Source: CAYRNY01 sp964425755
GTDB taxonomy: Bacteria > Chloroflexota > Anaerolineae > Aggregatilineales > Aggregatilineaceae
DNA length: 64,000 nt
Assembly (NCBI GenBank): GCA_964425755.1
Contig: CAYRNY010000004.1
Coordinates: 62,001-126,000 of the forward strand
Direction of reading: 5' to 3'
Shown here: one piece after another, positions 27,609 through 36,472 of the stretch
How the letters are laid out: each line of letters starts with the position of its first letter
Position numbering within the stretch: the first letter of the stretch is position 1
The notes under the pieces: model-generated
The model's input: only the letters and a program-made list of their open reading frames with translations
The model's database searches: none
What the model was told of the DNA's origin: nothing
Position numbers and translations under genes: made by a program

Positions 27609-29681
27609 ATGCCACAAGTTACGATTGCACATCGACAAGTCTGGGTTGGCGACCAGCCGGACGCACTGCTGAGCGGTGAGGTGCATTACTGGCGGCTCGA
27701 CCCGCTTCACTGGCGCGAAGTCCTGGAGCAGGTGCGCGCGCTGGGGCTGGATATGATCGCGTCGTGCATCTGCTGGGACTTTCACCAGCTCGACGCAGGG
27801 TCATTCGATTTCGCGGGCCGTACTCACCCCCGGCGCAACTTGATCGCGTTCCTGGACCTCGCGGCAGAGCTGGGCTTCCGGTTGATGCTCCGGCCCGGAC
27901 CGTACATCTACGCGGAGTGGGCTAACGCCGGCGTCCCCGAAGCGGTCGTGGGATACCACCGGCTACATCCTGACTTCAAGACGGCGGCGCAGGTTTACAT
28001 CGAGGCTATCGCCGGTACCATACGCCCCTACCTGGCGACGCGCGGCGGGCCGATCGTCCTGCTGCAGGCGGAAAACGAACCCGATCCCTGGCCGCACATC
28101 TACGAAACGCAGCTTGGGTTAGGCACGCAGCCGGGGCTGTTCCAGGAGTTCCTGGCCGATCACTATGCGGGCGACATCGACGCGCTGAACACGCGCTGGG
28201 AAACCGACCTGTCCGATTTCGCGGCGGCGCGCCCGGTGCTACATCCCGGCCCGCCGGGACGTGGCTATCACAACCGCTACCTGGATTTCATCCGCTTTCG
28301 TCATTGGTACGCGCGCGAAGCCGTGCGCTGGACCGCGTCCGCGTTCCGCGCGCAAGGCATCGACGTGCCGATCACCGCCAACGCCTACACGCTCAACGGC
28401 ATCCAGAACTGGCGCGAGTGGGAAACGGTGTGCGATCTCGTCGGGCCGGATGATTACCCCGGCCAAGCGATCCAGGAGCCGGGCAAGCACCGCGACTTCC
28501 TGCACATCATGCGCTATACCCGCGCCTATTCCCGCCTGCCGTACCTTCCCGAACTGCAGACCGGAATCTGGGACGGCGGCCAGTACGACAACGGCGTGCT
28601 CACCCCGGAGCATTACTGGCTGGTGGGGCTTTCGGCGTTGTTGGGCGGCATCACCGGCTGGAACTGGTACATGCTGGTCAACCGGGAGAATTGGCTGATG
28701 AGTCCGATCAATGAACTGGGACGCACGCGGCCCAATCTCTACCGCATGGTTGGCGACCTGGTGACGCTGTTCCGCGCGCTGGACCCGCCCACCCTGGAGC
28801 ACGTCACGCCCGCCGCCGTGACCGTCGACCCGCTGCACCAGACGGCGCGGTTCGATGATCAAAGCGACGTGGTGTTGCAGGCGCTATATGACGCGGATAT
28901 CGACTACACGTGCTTTGATGTCGCGACCGGGCAAGTGGCAAAACCGGTGCTGTTCTACGCGGGCGGCGCGTGGTTGAGCCAGCGCGGGCAGCGTTATCTG
29001 CTGGCATACGTGAAAGCAGGCGGCAACCTGGTGCTGTTCCAGAACCTGCCGCTGCACGATGATCACCTGCGCGCGTTGAACCAGCTCGACCTGCGCATGC
29101 CGGTTAGCGTGCTGGGGGCCGCGTGGCCGCAGCAGGTGCGGCTGGCGCTGGGCGCGGAAAGTGTGACGCTCAGCAGCCCCACACTGCACGTGTACGACGA
29201 TCCGCCGGGCGAGCCGATCATCGCCGAGCGTATCGCCGACGCCACAGCGACCGGTGACGAACTGCGCCTGCACACCGCGCTGCCGGTGGGCAACCGCTAC
29301 CCGGTGGGCTACCGCGTGCAGCACGGGACGGGCAGCGTGATCGTGATCGGCGTCCGGCCCGGGCCGGGCGTGGTGGCCGCCGTCCACCGCTGGCTGGGGC
29401 TGTATCCCCCCACCCAGGCGCGCTGTGACCGCGTGAGCACGGCGCTGTTCCGCCGCGCATCAGGGCGTTACATCGTCGTCGCGAACCTGGCGACGGGCGC
29501 GCGCGACTGCACGATCGCGCTGGACGCTTCCCTGTTTGCAGCGCCGGGGTGGACGGTGCGCGACCTGCGGTCCGGCGACACGTGGCAGGCGGATCTACAC
29601 GCGGCGGGCCAGGTCACGGCACACCTGCAGGGCATGGGGGGCACGGTGCTCGAATGCACGCCGCACGACGCCGCCCCGTGA
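27609..29681 (+). CDS. Glycoside hydrolase family 35 (beta-galactosidase-type)
   Basis: This is a 690-aa GH35 enzyme. The barrel N-terminus LLSGEVHYWRLDPLHWREVL, then RPGPYIYAEWANAGVP and LLQAENEPDPW are diagnostic; E157 in AENEP is the likely acid/base and E315 in LPELQTGIWDGG the likely nucleophile. After the barrel come a flavodoxin-like/trimerisation-type domain and a beta-sandwich. No signal peptide. ATG 27609 follows GTGAGGTTATC; an in-frame ATG at 27585 overlaps the GH2 gene and adds 8 residues. The family releases terminal beta-galactose from oligosaccharides. It is convergent with the beta-helix gene, 19 nt away. Confidence 0.88.
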   Translation: MPQVTIAHRQVWVGDQPDALLSGEVHYWRLDPLHWREVLEQVRALGLDMIASCICWDFHQLDAGSFDFAGRTHPRRNLIAFLDLAAELGFRLMLRPGPYIYAEWANAGVPEAVVGYHRLHPDFKTAAQVYIEAIAGTIRPYLATRGGPIVLLQAENEPDPWPHIYETQLGLGTQPGLFQEFLADHYAGDIDALNTRWETDLSDFAAARPVLHPGPPGRGYHNRYLDFIRFRHWYAREAVRWTASAFRAQGIDVPITANAYTLNGIQNWREWETVCDLVGPDDYPGQAIQEPGKHRDFLHIMRYTRAYSRLPYLPELQTGIWDGGQYDNGVLTPEHYWLVGLSALLGGITGWNWYMLVNRENWLMSPINELGRTRPNLYRMVGDLVTLFRALDPPTLEHVTPAAVTVDPLHQTARFDDQSDVVLQALYDADIDYTCFDVATGQVAKPVLFYAGGAWLSQRGQRYLLAYVKAGGNLVLFQNLPLHDDHLRALNQLDLRMPVSVLGAAWPQQVRLALGAESVTLSSPTLHVYDDPPGEPIIAERIADATATGDELRLHTALPVGNRYPVGYRVQHGTGSVIVIGVRPGPGVVAAVHRWLGLYPPTQARCDRVSTALFRRASGRYIVVANLATGARDCTIALDASLFAAPGWTVRDLRSGDTWQADLHAAGQVTAHLQGMGGTVLECTPHDAAP

Positions 29682-29700
29682 TCGCGAGTAGTGTCGCGCG

Positions 29701-31026
29701 CTAGCGTTCCTTGCGGTCGACGCTGTTTCCGGTATAGCGATTGTCCCCGATCGTGACGCCGGGCTGACGTTCCAGCAGGATCGCCGCTTCGACGTTGCCC
29801 TCGAAGTGATTGCCCTCAACCGAGCAGTCATACACCCGCGCGAAACGCGCGCCGATGCGGTTGTCACGGATGATGTTCCCGTGCAGGTGGTAATCGTGGC
29901 AGTCCCGGTCGGCGGGTTCATCGCCTGTATAGCCGTAGAACCCGGTGTGGTTGGTTTCGATCAGGTTGTCTTCAACCGTGAAGTTGTACGAAACCTCGTG
30001 CCCCGGCCAGTACGGGACCACCGGGCCGCCACGCGTCCACAGGCGGATGCCCTCACCGTTCAGCCGGATGCGGTTGTTGCGGATCGTCAGGTCATGCCCA
30101 TGCTCGACCGCGATCCCGACGAAGCGGTTGGACTCGATGATGTTGTCTTCGATCAGGTTGTCCCACGAAAAGCCCATCCACATCCCGTAGTTCGAATCGC
30201 TGCACTGGTTGCGCCGGAAGATATTCCCGCGCGAGAACGTGGATTCGATCGCGTTGTTCGGGCTGAGCCGGCAGTCGTTGTCCTCAAACAGGTTATCGTT
30301 GCACGGCCCCTGGTTACCCTTGTGATCGTACCCCGCGACGAAGATGCCATCGCCCCCGCACAGGCAGCTATTGCGCAAGAACTGGTTGCGCGAGGAATGG
30401 TACACCAGCACGATCCCGGCAGCGTCCGCTTCGACGCGAATCGAGCCGTCTTCCGGGCGGCGATAGACGCGGTTGCAGAAATCAAGGCGGTTGTCCTGTA
30501 CGACGTTCTCATCCGAACGCGACAGGTACACCCCCCAGCCGCTGTTGAACGACGCGTTGTTCCCTTCAACCGTCAGGCCGGAGCAGTTGTACAGCAGCAC
30601 GCCGTGCATCTGGTGCTGCAGGTCACAGCCGCGGATCGCGCCGCCCTGCACGTCATGCAGCAGGATCGCGCCCGCGTAGACCTTTTCGATGGGGTGCCAG
30701 AGGTACAGGAACGTGTCAATGCCGGGGATTTCGTACGTGTTGCGGACGGTGACGTTCTCAATTGTGACGTCGCGGCAGTGGTCCGCGCGGATGCCGTGAT
30801 AGTAGCCTGACAGCGAAAGCCCGCGCAGCGTGACGTTGGACCGGTGCTCGAGTCGAATCCCGGTGCCGGACTGCTGCTGGCTGACGATCAGTACGCCCGC
30901 ACCCTCGACCGTCACGTTGTCGGCGGCGATCGTGATGCCGTCCGGCAGTTCGTAAACGCCGGGGGCCAGCGTTGTGTCGCGCGTGATCTGCATGCCGTTG
31001 GTGGGGATAACCGTATCTGTAGGCAT
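29701..31026 (-). CDS. Right-handed parallel beta-helix (PbH1/NosD-like) protein
   Basis: This is a 441-aa protein built almost wholly of beta-helix coils with Asn-ladder repeats such as VEGNNASFNSGWGVYLSRSDENVVQDN and DLTIRNNRIRLNGEGIRLW. This CASH/PbH1 fold occurs in pectate lyases, polysaccharide epimerases and lyases, and periplasmic NosD. No signal peptide is visible: the N-terminus reads MPTDTVIPTNGMQITRDTTL. ATG 31026 follows CAGGAGC and begins right before the first coil. Third gene of the - strand operon after the GH65 gene (40 nt). It is probably a carbohydrate-active enzyme whose reaction is unknown. Confidence 0.75.
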   Translation of the reverse strand: MPTDTVIPTNGMQITRDTTLAPGVYELPDGITIAADNVTVEGAGVLIVSQQQSGTGIRLEHRSNVTLRGLSLSGYYHGIRADHCRDVTIENVTVRNTYEIPGIDTFLYLWHPIEKVYAGAILLHDVQGGAIRGCDLQHQMHGVLLYNCSGLTVEGNNASFNSGWGVYLSRSDENVVQDNRLDFCNRVYRRPEDGSIRVEADAAGIVLVYHSSRNQFLRNSCLCGGDGIFVAGYDHKGNQGPCNDNLFEDNDCRLSPNNAIESTFSRGNIFRRNQCSDSNYGMWMGFSWDNLIEDNIIESNRFVGIAVEHGHDLTIRNNRIRLNGEGIRLWTRGGPVVPYWPGHEVSYNFTVEDNLIETNHTGFYGYTGDEPADRDCHDYHLHGNIIRDNRIGARFARVYDCSVEGNHFEGNVEAAILLERQPGVTIGDNRYTGNSVDRKER

Positions 31027-31066
31027 CGTGTTTTGCTCCTGGTCAAGTGATGTGTGTGTGTGTAGT

Positions 31067-33382
31067 TCACGTGGTCGAATGAACGCTAGTTTTCGTTTCG
31101 CCCGCTTCGAGGACGACCGTCCCGTCCGGCAGGTGGACCGGCACCGGCCCGCTTTCCGCGCTGAACGTCGTATGGCTGTCGCCGGATGTGAACCGGACCC
31201 GGTGCCCGTGCCAGCGCAGGTTGAACGCGACCCGCGACCAGTGCACCGGCAGGCGCGGCCAGTCGAGCAGGTGGATACCATCCTCGCGCAGGTTGAGCTG
31301 GCAGAAGCCGTGCACAACTGCCAGCCACGCGCCGCCCATCGCCGCCGTGTGCACGCCGAGATTCCAATGCGGCCCCGTGCCGGACAGGTCCAGCATGGCG
31401 GTGCGCATGAAATACTCGTAGGCCCAATCCAGCAGCCCCACATCTGCCGCGACGAGCGCGTAGGCCACCGGGCTGAGGCTCGAATCGTGGGCCGTACGTG
31501 GCTCGTAGTAATCCCAGTTGGCGCGCTTGGTGGCGCGGTCGTAGCGGTCGCGCAGCAAATACATCAGCAGCACGACATCCGCCTGTTTGATCGCCTGCGT
31601 GCCCTGGAACGGCCCCAGCGGGCCGCCGGGATACAGGTCAGGGTGCGCCAGGCGCGCGCGGGCCACGTCCGGCGGCACGTCTTCCAGGTCGAAATAGCCG
31701 TCAAACTGCGCAATGACCCCGCTGGCCGGATCGGGTTGTGGCACGTAGAACCGCGCGCGAGCCTGCCGCCATTCCGACAGCTCCGCGTCATCGAGCGCGA
31801 TCCGCTGGCGCAGGCGCGCGGCACTCGCGGGCTGCGTCTGCTCGACCCGGGCCAGCGCGTCCAGTGCCAGCCCCAGGCTCAGCCGCGCCATCGCGTTCGT
31901 ATAGGCGTTGTTGTTCACGCGCTCGTGGTATTCATCCGGTCCCAGGACGCTGTGCAGCGCGTAGAGTCCGGTCGCCGGATTTTCCACGCTGCGCGACACG
32001 TAAAATCGCGCCACCTCGCACAGGATTTCCAGGCCGTAGTGCGCCAGGAAACCATCATCCCCGGTTGCACGCACGTACTGCCACACGGCGAACGCGATGT
32101 CCGCCGAGATGTGTATCTGCTCGTCGGCGAAGTAACTGCGGATCTTCTCGCCGGTGCGCGGGTCGTCGAACACGTACAGCGCGCACGTCTCGTCGCCGGT
32201 ATCCTGGCTCTGCCAGGCGTAGTACGCGCCGCGAAAGCCGAGGCTTCGCGCCTTGCGCCGCGCCCCGTCCAGCGTGTGATAGCGGTATAGCAGGCTGTGC
32301 CGCGCCGCGCCGGGTTGCGTGTAGATGAAGAACGGCAGGACGTATATCTCGTTGTCCCAGAAGATCGACCCCCAGTAATCCTGCCCCTGCAGGCCGCGTG
32401 CCGACACGCTGACGCGCTCCGAGTGGGGCCGGTTCGCCAGCAGGTGGAACAGGCAGAAGCGCAGCGCCACCTGCGCCGGTTCGTCGCCCTCAATGCGCAC
32501 ATCCGATTCCGCCCACAGGTCGGCCCAACGCGCCGCGTGCTCTTCGCGCAGCGCGGCGTATCCGGCGTCCTGCGCCGCCTCGATCGCCGTGCGGCACAGC
32601 ACGTCCAGGTCGCCCGCCGAGAAGTAGCTGTCGTACACCGCGACGTACTTATCGAGCGTGACATGCTGCCCGGCACGCAGGTCAAAAGTCCACGCCGTTG
32701 TGACGTGATCGGCGAAAGCGTCGCTGCGCGGGAATGCTGGTTCAACGCCGCCCAGGTGATGCGCTGCCATCACTTCGACGCGATCCCCGCGCTCGATCGT
32801 GGTCACCGTCACCACGCCGCCGGTGCCGATGGTGTCCGTCTCGACCTGGGCGAAGTGCGTCGCGGCAAAGCGGTTTGTGACGCGCGCGTCGAGGGTGGAC
32901 TCGATCGTGACGGCGCAGTCCGCGTCGCTCGAAAGCTGCCAGCGGATCAACCCCAGGTGCGGGCGTGCCATACTGACCAGGCGCTCGCTGTCCAGCGTGA
33001 TCGCAGGGCCGCCCGGCAGCCGCCACCGGGCGCGCTGCCGCAGGATGCCGCGTTGCATGTCCAGCGCCCGCGTGTAATCGACCGGCACAGCACCGGTCAG
33101 CGTAAGTTCCTGCCCGTTAGCGTGCAACCTGAGCAGCGTCCACGCGGGCAGGTTGATCATCTCGCGCGCCAGGATGTCGTCGCCGGGCATGTCGTACAGG
33201 CCGTTGACGTGGTGCCCGACGATCCCCGGCACGTCCAGCGGGGCGCTTTCCGGCGCGCCGCGCGCGCTCATATACCCGTTCGCCAGCGCGAAGACCGTCG
33301 CTTTACGCACCTCGTCGCCGGGGTCAAATGGCGCTGCATCCTCGATCGTGAAGCCGGAAAACCCGTCAAACGGTATGTCCAT
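31067..33382 (-). CDS. Glycoside hydrolase family 65 (disaccharide phosphorylase/hydrolase)
   Basis: This is a 771-aa GH65 enzyme: N-terminal beta-sandwich (about 10-270; FALANGYMSARGAPE), linker, (alpha/alpha)6 barrel (about 310-690), and C-terminal beta sheets. The barrel motifs FWDNEIYVLPF (about 341-351) and GPDEYHERVNNNAY are family hallmarks, E484 in GPDE being the catalytic acid. Members phosphorolyse maltose, trehalose, kojibiose, nigerose or related alpha-glucosides, and some hydrolyse; specificity is not evident. ATG 33382 sits 9 nt after the upstream stop, with GAGAGGAAG as ribosome site; a TTG immediately before it is also in frame. No export signal. Confidence 0.88.
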   Translation of the reverse strand: MDIPFDGFSGFTIEDAAPFDPGDEVRKATVFALANGYMSARGAPESAPLDVPGIVGHHVNGLYDMPGDDILAREMINLPAWTLLRLHANGQELTLTGAVPVDYTRALDMQRGILRQRARWRLPGGPAITLDSERLVSMARPHLGLIRWQLSSDADCAVTIESTLDARVTNRFAATHFAQVETDTIGTGGVVTVTTIERGDRVEVMAAHHLGGVEPAFPRSDAFADHVTTAWTFDLRAGQHVTLDKYVAVYDSYFSAGDLDVLCRTAIEAAQDAGYAALREEHAARWADLWAESDVRIEGDEPAQVALRFCLFHLLANRPHSERVSVSARGLQGQDYWGSIFWDNEIYVLPFFIYTQPGAARHSLLYRYHTLDGARRKARSLGFRGAYYAWQSQDTGDETCALYVFDDPRTGEKIRSYFADEQIHISADIAFAVWQYVRATGDDGFLAHYGLEILCEVARFYVSRSVENPATGLYALHSVLGPDEYHERVNNNAYTNAMARLSLGLALDALARVEQTQPASAARLRQRIALDDAELSEWRQARARFYVPQPDPASGVIAQFDGYFDLEDVPPDVARARLAHPDLYPGGPLGPFQGTQAIKQADVVLLMYLLRDRYDRATKRANWDYYEPRTAHDSSLSPVAYALVAADVGLLDWAYEYFMRTAMLDLSGTGPHWNLGVHTAAMGGAWLAVVHGFCQLNLREDGIHLLDWPRLPVHWSRVAFNLRWHGHRVRFTSGDSHTTFSAESGPVPVHLPDGTVVLEAGETKTSVHSTT

Positions 33383-33391
33383 CAAGTCCGT

Positions 33392-35548
33392 TTACTTCCT
33401 CTCGCCTGTGTCCGCGCTGGCGGGCCGCACGGCGACCGCTCCGCAGCCGATGCGCCCCTCTTCGCAGATCAGCGCGACGGCCCCGCCGTCAAGCGCCACC
33501 TCAGGATCGACGGCTTCGATGACGGGCCGCCCGTCGACCAGGCCGGTCAACCGGTCGCCGCTGACCTGTAGCGCCAGATCGTACGACGTGCCGAACTGCC
33601 ACCCCGTCCCCGTCTCCGCCAGCACCGTATCGCCGCCCAGCGCCCGCACCAGGCGCGTTTTCTCGCGGTCGAGCAGCAGCGCGTAGTAGCGCCGCATGCC
33701 CTGCACGCGCACGCCCAGCCCGCCCGCTTTGCACATATGTGGGGTCATACGCACCGAAACGCGGTAATCGGTCCATTCGCGCGTGCCCTGGATCAACAGG
33801 CCGCGCCCGTGATTTTGCAGCAGGCGATATGGTTCAGGATGGGTATCTGCCTCGTAAAACGCTCCGGCGTGGTCCAGCCCGTTGACCCAGGCGCGCCGCC
33901 ACATCATGCCCGGGTGCGCCGGGCGCTCAAAGCGCACGTTGGGCGTGCCGGTCCAGGCTACGTAATCCAGGTAAACCGTCCCTTGCGCGCCACCATCGCC
34001 CGCCAGTTCGACGCCTGCACTCGCGATCGGCGTCAACGCCGGGTCTTCGAGCGCCCACACCAGCGTGTGAGCGTCGCCCGGCGGCAGCAGGACGCCAGGT
34101 CCGGGGATGTCGTCCAGGCGGTCGTCTGCCCCGTAGCGCCGGACGTACAGCCGGCACCGGACCGCCCGCGCGTTACGTGCGTCCGCCACCACGCGGGCCG
34201 ATAGCGTCTGGCCGGGGTAGAGCCTCGGCGATGCAATCAGGCTGTAGCTGTGCTTGTCGAAGGCACGGGCCAACGCACGCGACGGAATGAACACGGGCGT
34301 AGACACCCGCGCGACGCGGCCTTTCGCCAGCCCCGTGTAGTGCAGCGCCAGCGCGCGCGTGCCGTCCTCGCTGTGCCCGGCGACGTTCTCCAGCGTCACG
34401 GTGCCCGCCGACTCGATGGTGTCTTCGGGCCGGAAGCCCTGCACCGCGCCCGGCAGCTCGAAGTGATACTGCGCGCCACCTTTGGGCGTGGTGGGCGGCT
34501 GCCCGGACAGCGCGCGCCCGGCGTTGGCGAGCCGGATCGCTTCGGTGACGGCATCGGTGATCGCGCGCCCACCGTCGGCGGTCGGCAGGTACAGCCGGTC
34601 GGCCACCGGACCGCGAAAATCGGGTCCGGACTCGATGCCCGCCAGCCCGTTTTTGATCCCCAGCAGGCAGCCGACGTTACCCGCGTTGCAGTCGGTGTCC
34701 CAGCCGGCGGTGTTGGCGATCATCAGCGAGCGCTGGAAGTCGTCCGCACCGTAAAGCAGGGCCAGGATGATCACCCCGTGATTGGGGATAATGTGGCAGT
34801 TGCCGCCGTACCGGTCGTAACCGTAGCGCTCCGCCAGCCGGGCGCGTGCCGCTTTCCAGTCCGGCTCGCGGGCGTGCCACGCGCGGATATCATCGATCAT
34901 GCGCCTGATCAGCGCGTCGGGCGGGACCAGGCCGGTGGCGGTATCGAGCAACCGCTGCAGGTCGGGTTCGACGAACGCCTGTGCTTCCATCGCCGCGATG
35001 ACCTGCGCGCCGTATATGGCCTCGCCGTCATGGCTCACGCTCGCCGCGCGCCGGGCCAGGTCGGCGGCGAAGGCGGGATCGCCGGGCGCGACCATTGCCC
35101 ACCCGTCGATGAAGATCTGCGCGCCGATCTGCTCCGCGACAACGCGCCCGTTACGCGCGATCGAACCGCTGTGCGGCGCGGCGATGCCGGACTTCAGGCG
35201 CAGGTAGGCGGTGTGCTCGGTGGAGTTGCCCATGCCGCCCCACCACAGGATGGTACGGTTTTCGATGATGTAGTTGAGCCAGGTCTCGCCGATCTGCGCG
35301 GGGGCCAGGTCGCGCGGATATCCGTGATCGGCCAGCGCGCGCACAAACGTGAAGGTGCCCGATATGTCGTCGTCGGTGACGACCAGCGGCGTATCAAACC
35401 GCTCGTGAACGTAATAGTAAACCTCGCCGAGTTCGTCCATGATGCGCTCGTGCGTCCAGCCTTCGAAGGGACGCCCCAGGTAGACCCCGATGATCTTTCC
35501 GAGCACACCGGCGTAAACTCTTTCGGTGTAATCAGCAGGCAGTGGCAT
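33392..35548 (-). CDS. ADP-ribosylglycohydrolase-fold protein with C-terminal beta-sandwich
   Basis: This is a 718-aa protein. Residues 1-350 have the ADP-ribosylglycohydrolase (DraG/ARH) fold, with metal-binding motifs in VVTDDDISGTFTF near 57-69 and ANTAGWDTDCNAGNVGCLLG near 280. The remaining 350 residues look like beta-sandwich carbohydrate-binding modules. The family removes ADP-ribose from proteins or small molecules, but members within glycan loci are probably glycosidases acting on sugars, an inference supported by its place as first gene of an operon with GH65 and beta-helix genes. ATG 35548 is preceded by AAAGGAATC and a TATAAT about 25 bp upstream. Confidence 0.75.
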   Translation of the reverse strand: MPLPADYTERVYAGVLGKIIGVYLGRPFEGWTHERIMDELGEVYYYVHERFDTPLVVTDDDISGTFTFVRALADHGYPRDLAPAQIGETWLNYIIENRTILWWGGMGNSTEHTAYLRLKSGIAAPHSGSIARNGRVVAEQIGAQIFIDGWAMVAPGDPAFAADLARRAASVSHDGEAIYGAQVIAAMEAQAFVEPDLQRLLDTATGLVPPDALIRRMIDDIRAWHAREPDWKAARARLAERYGYDRYGGNCHIIPNHGVIILALLYGADDFQRSLMIANTAGWDTDCNAGNVGCLLGIKNGLAGIESGPDFRGPVADRLYLPTADGGRAITDAVTEAIRLANAGRALSGQPPTTPKGGAQYHFELPGAVQGFRPEDTIESAGTVTLENVAGHSEDGTRALALHYTGLAKGRVARVSTPVFIPSRALARAFDKHSYSLIASPRLYPGQTLSARVVADARNARAVRCRLYVRRYGADDRLDDIPGPGVLLPPGDAHTLVWALEDPALTPIASAGVELAGDGGAQGTVYLDYVAWTGTPNVRFERPAHPGMMWRRAWVNGLDHAGAFYEADTHPEPYRLLQNHGRGLLIQGTREWTDYRVSVRMTPHMCKAGGLGVRVQGMRRYYALLLDREKTRLVRALGGDTVLAETGTGWQFGTSYDLALQVSGDRLTGLVDGRPVIEAVDPEVALDGGAVALICEEGRIGCGAVAVRPASADTGERK

Positions 35549-35571
35549 CGTGATTCCTTTCTGGAACCGCT

Positions 35572-35577
35572 ATTATA
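35572..35577 (-). promoter_or_regulatory. -10 element of the ADP-ribosylglycohydrolase/GH65 operon
   Basis: A perfect TATAAT on the - strand lies about 24 bp before the start codon, so the leader would be only about 15-20 nt. The -35 region (CCTCAG) is poor, suggesting activator dependence or an atypical promoter. Confidence 0.45.
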
Positions 35578-35615
35578 CTACGCTTCCCCGCGCTCTGAGG
35601 CGATCCCCCAAAAAT

Positions 35616-35626
35616 GTCTATACATA
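35616..35626. promoter_or_regulatory. Operator-like 11-mer related to the 16.3-kb repeats
   Basis: GTCTATACATA reads TATGTATAGAC on the other strand, which matches TATGTATAAAC (16309-16319) at 10 of 11 positions. It lies about 40 bp upstream of the operon's -10 box, so the GntR-LacI regulator might also act here. Confidence 0.35.
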
Positions 35627-35636
35627 TCCTGCCCGG

Positions 35637-35666
35637 AAAACAAAAAAGTCCAGCAGGTGCTGGACT
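35637..35666 (-). terminator. Rho-independent terminator reading on the - strand
   Basis: AGTCCAGC (35647-35654) and GCTGGACT (35659-35666) form an 8-bp stem with a tetraloop; on the - strand it is followed by TTTTTTGTTTT. It lies between two divergent genes, upstream of the ADP-ribosylglycohydrolase promoter, so it ends no annotated gene. It may stop antisense transcription entering from the gmhA side. Confidence 0.6.
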
Positions 35667-35726
35667 CGGTTATCAAGTGTTTTGTGCTGCCAGGCGTGAT
35701 CCTGCCCGGCGATCATGTAATGCCTG

Positions 35727-35755
35727 TTGCGCCTTCTACCGCGCTCCACTATACT
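35727..35755 (+). promoter_or_regulatory. Probable gmhA promoter
   Basis: TTGCGC (35727-35732), a 17-bp spacer and TATACT (35750-35755) precede the gmhA start by about 63 bp. Confidence 0.5.
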
Positions 35756-35817
35756 GAGTGTCCCCGGATTCCCGGCGGCGCGCCAGGCTGTTGGTTACGA
35801 AGACCCGTGAGGTGCGG

Positions 35818-36450
35818 ATGTATCCACCGATCACTGACTTGATCCAACGCTATCCCGATCTCGCTGTGTGCGCCGATGATGTCGCGCTGGCATTTGACGC
35901 GCTCAAAGCCACGTTTGAGCGCGGCGGGAAGCTGCTCGTGTGCGGCAATGGGGGCAGCGCCGCCGACAGCGAACACATCGTCGCGGAGCTGATGAAAGGG
36001 TTCCGCCTGCCGCGCGCGCTCAGCGCGGCGGAACGCGCCCAACTGCGCGCCGCCGTGCCGGAACACGCCGGTTATCTCGCGGATCATCTGCAGGGCGCGT
36101 TGCCGGCGGTGGCGCTGGTCAGCCATTCGGGGTTGCTCACGGCGTTTGCGAACGATGTCGCCGCCGATATGATCTTCGCGCAGCAGGTGTTCGGCCTGGG
36201 CCGACCCGGTGATGCCCTGCTGGCGATCAGCACGTCCGGCAACTCAGCGAACGTGCTGCACGCGCTCCGCGTGGCCCGCGCGAAGAACCTGCGCACGATC
36301 GGACTCACCGGGCGGACCGGCGGCGCGATGCGGGATTGGTGCGACGTGACGATATGCGTCCCCGCTACCGACACCGCCGCGATCCAGGAACGCCATCTCC
36401 CGATCTATCACACGCTCTGCACGCTGCTGGAAGACGCGTTCTTCGGATAG
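35818..36450 (+). CDS. gmhA: Sedoheptulose-7-phosphate (phosphoheptose) isomerase GmhA
   Basis: This is a SIS-domain isomerase (210 aa) converting sedoheptulose 7-phosphate to D-glycero-D-manno-heptose 7-phosphate, the first step of heptose-nucleotide synthesis. Motifs are VCGNGGSAADSEHIVAEL, the phosphate loop ISTSGNSANV, and TDTAAIQERHLPIYHTLC, with the Glu/His metal and catalytic residues of GmhA. ATG 35818 has GTGAGGTG 5-6 nt upstream. The other heptose genes (gmhB, hddA, hddC) lie 22 kb away on the opposite strand, an uncommon separation. Confidence 0.9.
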   Translation: MYPPITDLIQRYPDLAVCADDVALAFDALKATFERGGKLLVCGNGGSAADSEHIVAELMKGFRLPRALSAAERAQLRAAVPEHAGYLADHLQGALPAVALVSHSGLLTAFANDVAADMIFAQQVFGLGRPGDALLAISTSGNSANVLHALRVARAKNLRTIGLTGRTGGAMRDWCDVTICVPATDTAAIQERHLPIYHTLCTLLEDAFFG

Positions 36451-36472
36451 CGCGGCGTCTGCGCGGTGCGGG

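Noticed and set aside
31044..31066. GT-dinucleotide run near 31050 (and another near 58010) as meaningful repeats
   Set aside because: They are only about 10 bp long, in short intergenic gaps, with no sign of function.
32297..33571. A 424-codon + strand open frame opposite the GH65 gene
   Set aside because: It is a mirror of the GC-rich GH65 codons, Arg/His/Gln-rich, with no ribosome site or recognisable domain.
34250..35842. A 530-codon + strand frame antisense to the ADP-ribosylglycohydrolase gene
   Set aside because: It crosses a promoter and a terminator, has no ribosome site and no domain; the opposite frame has intact metal-binding motifs.
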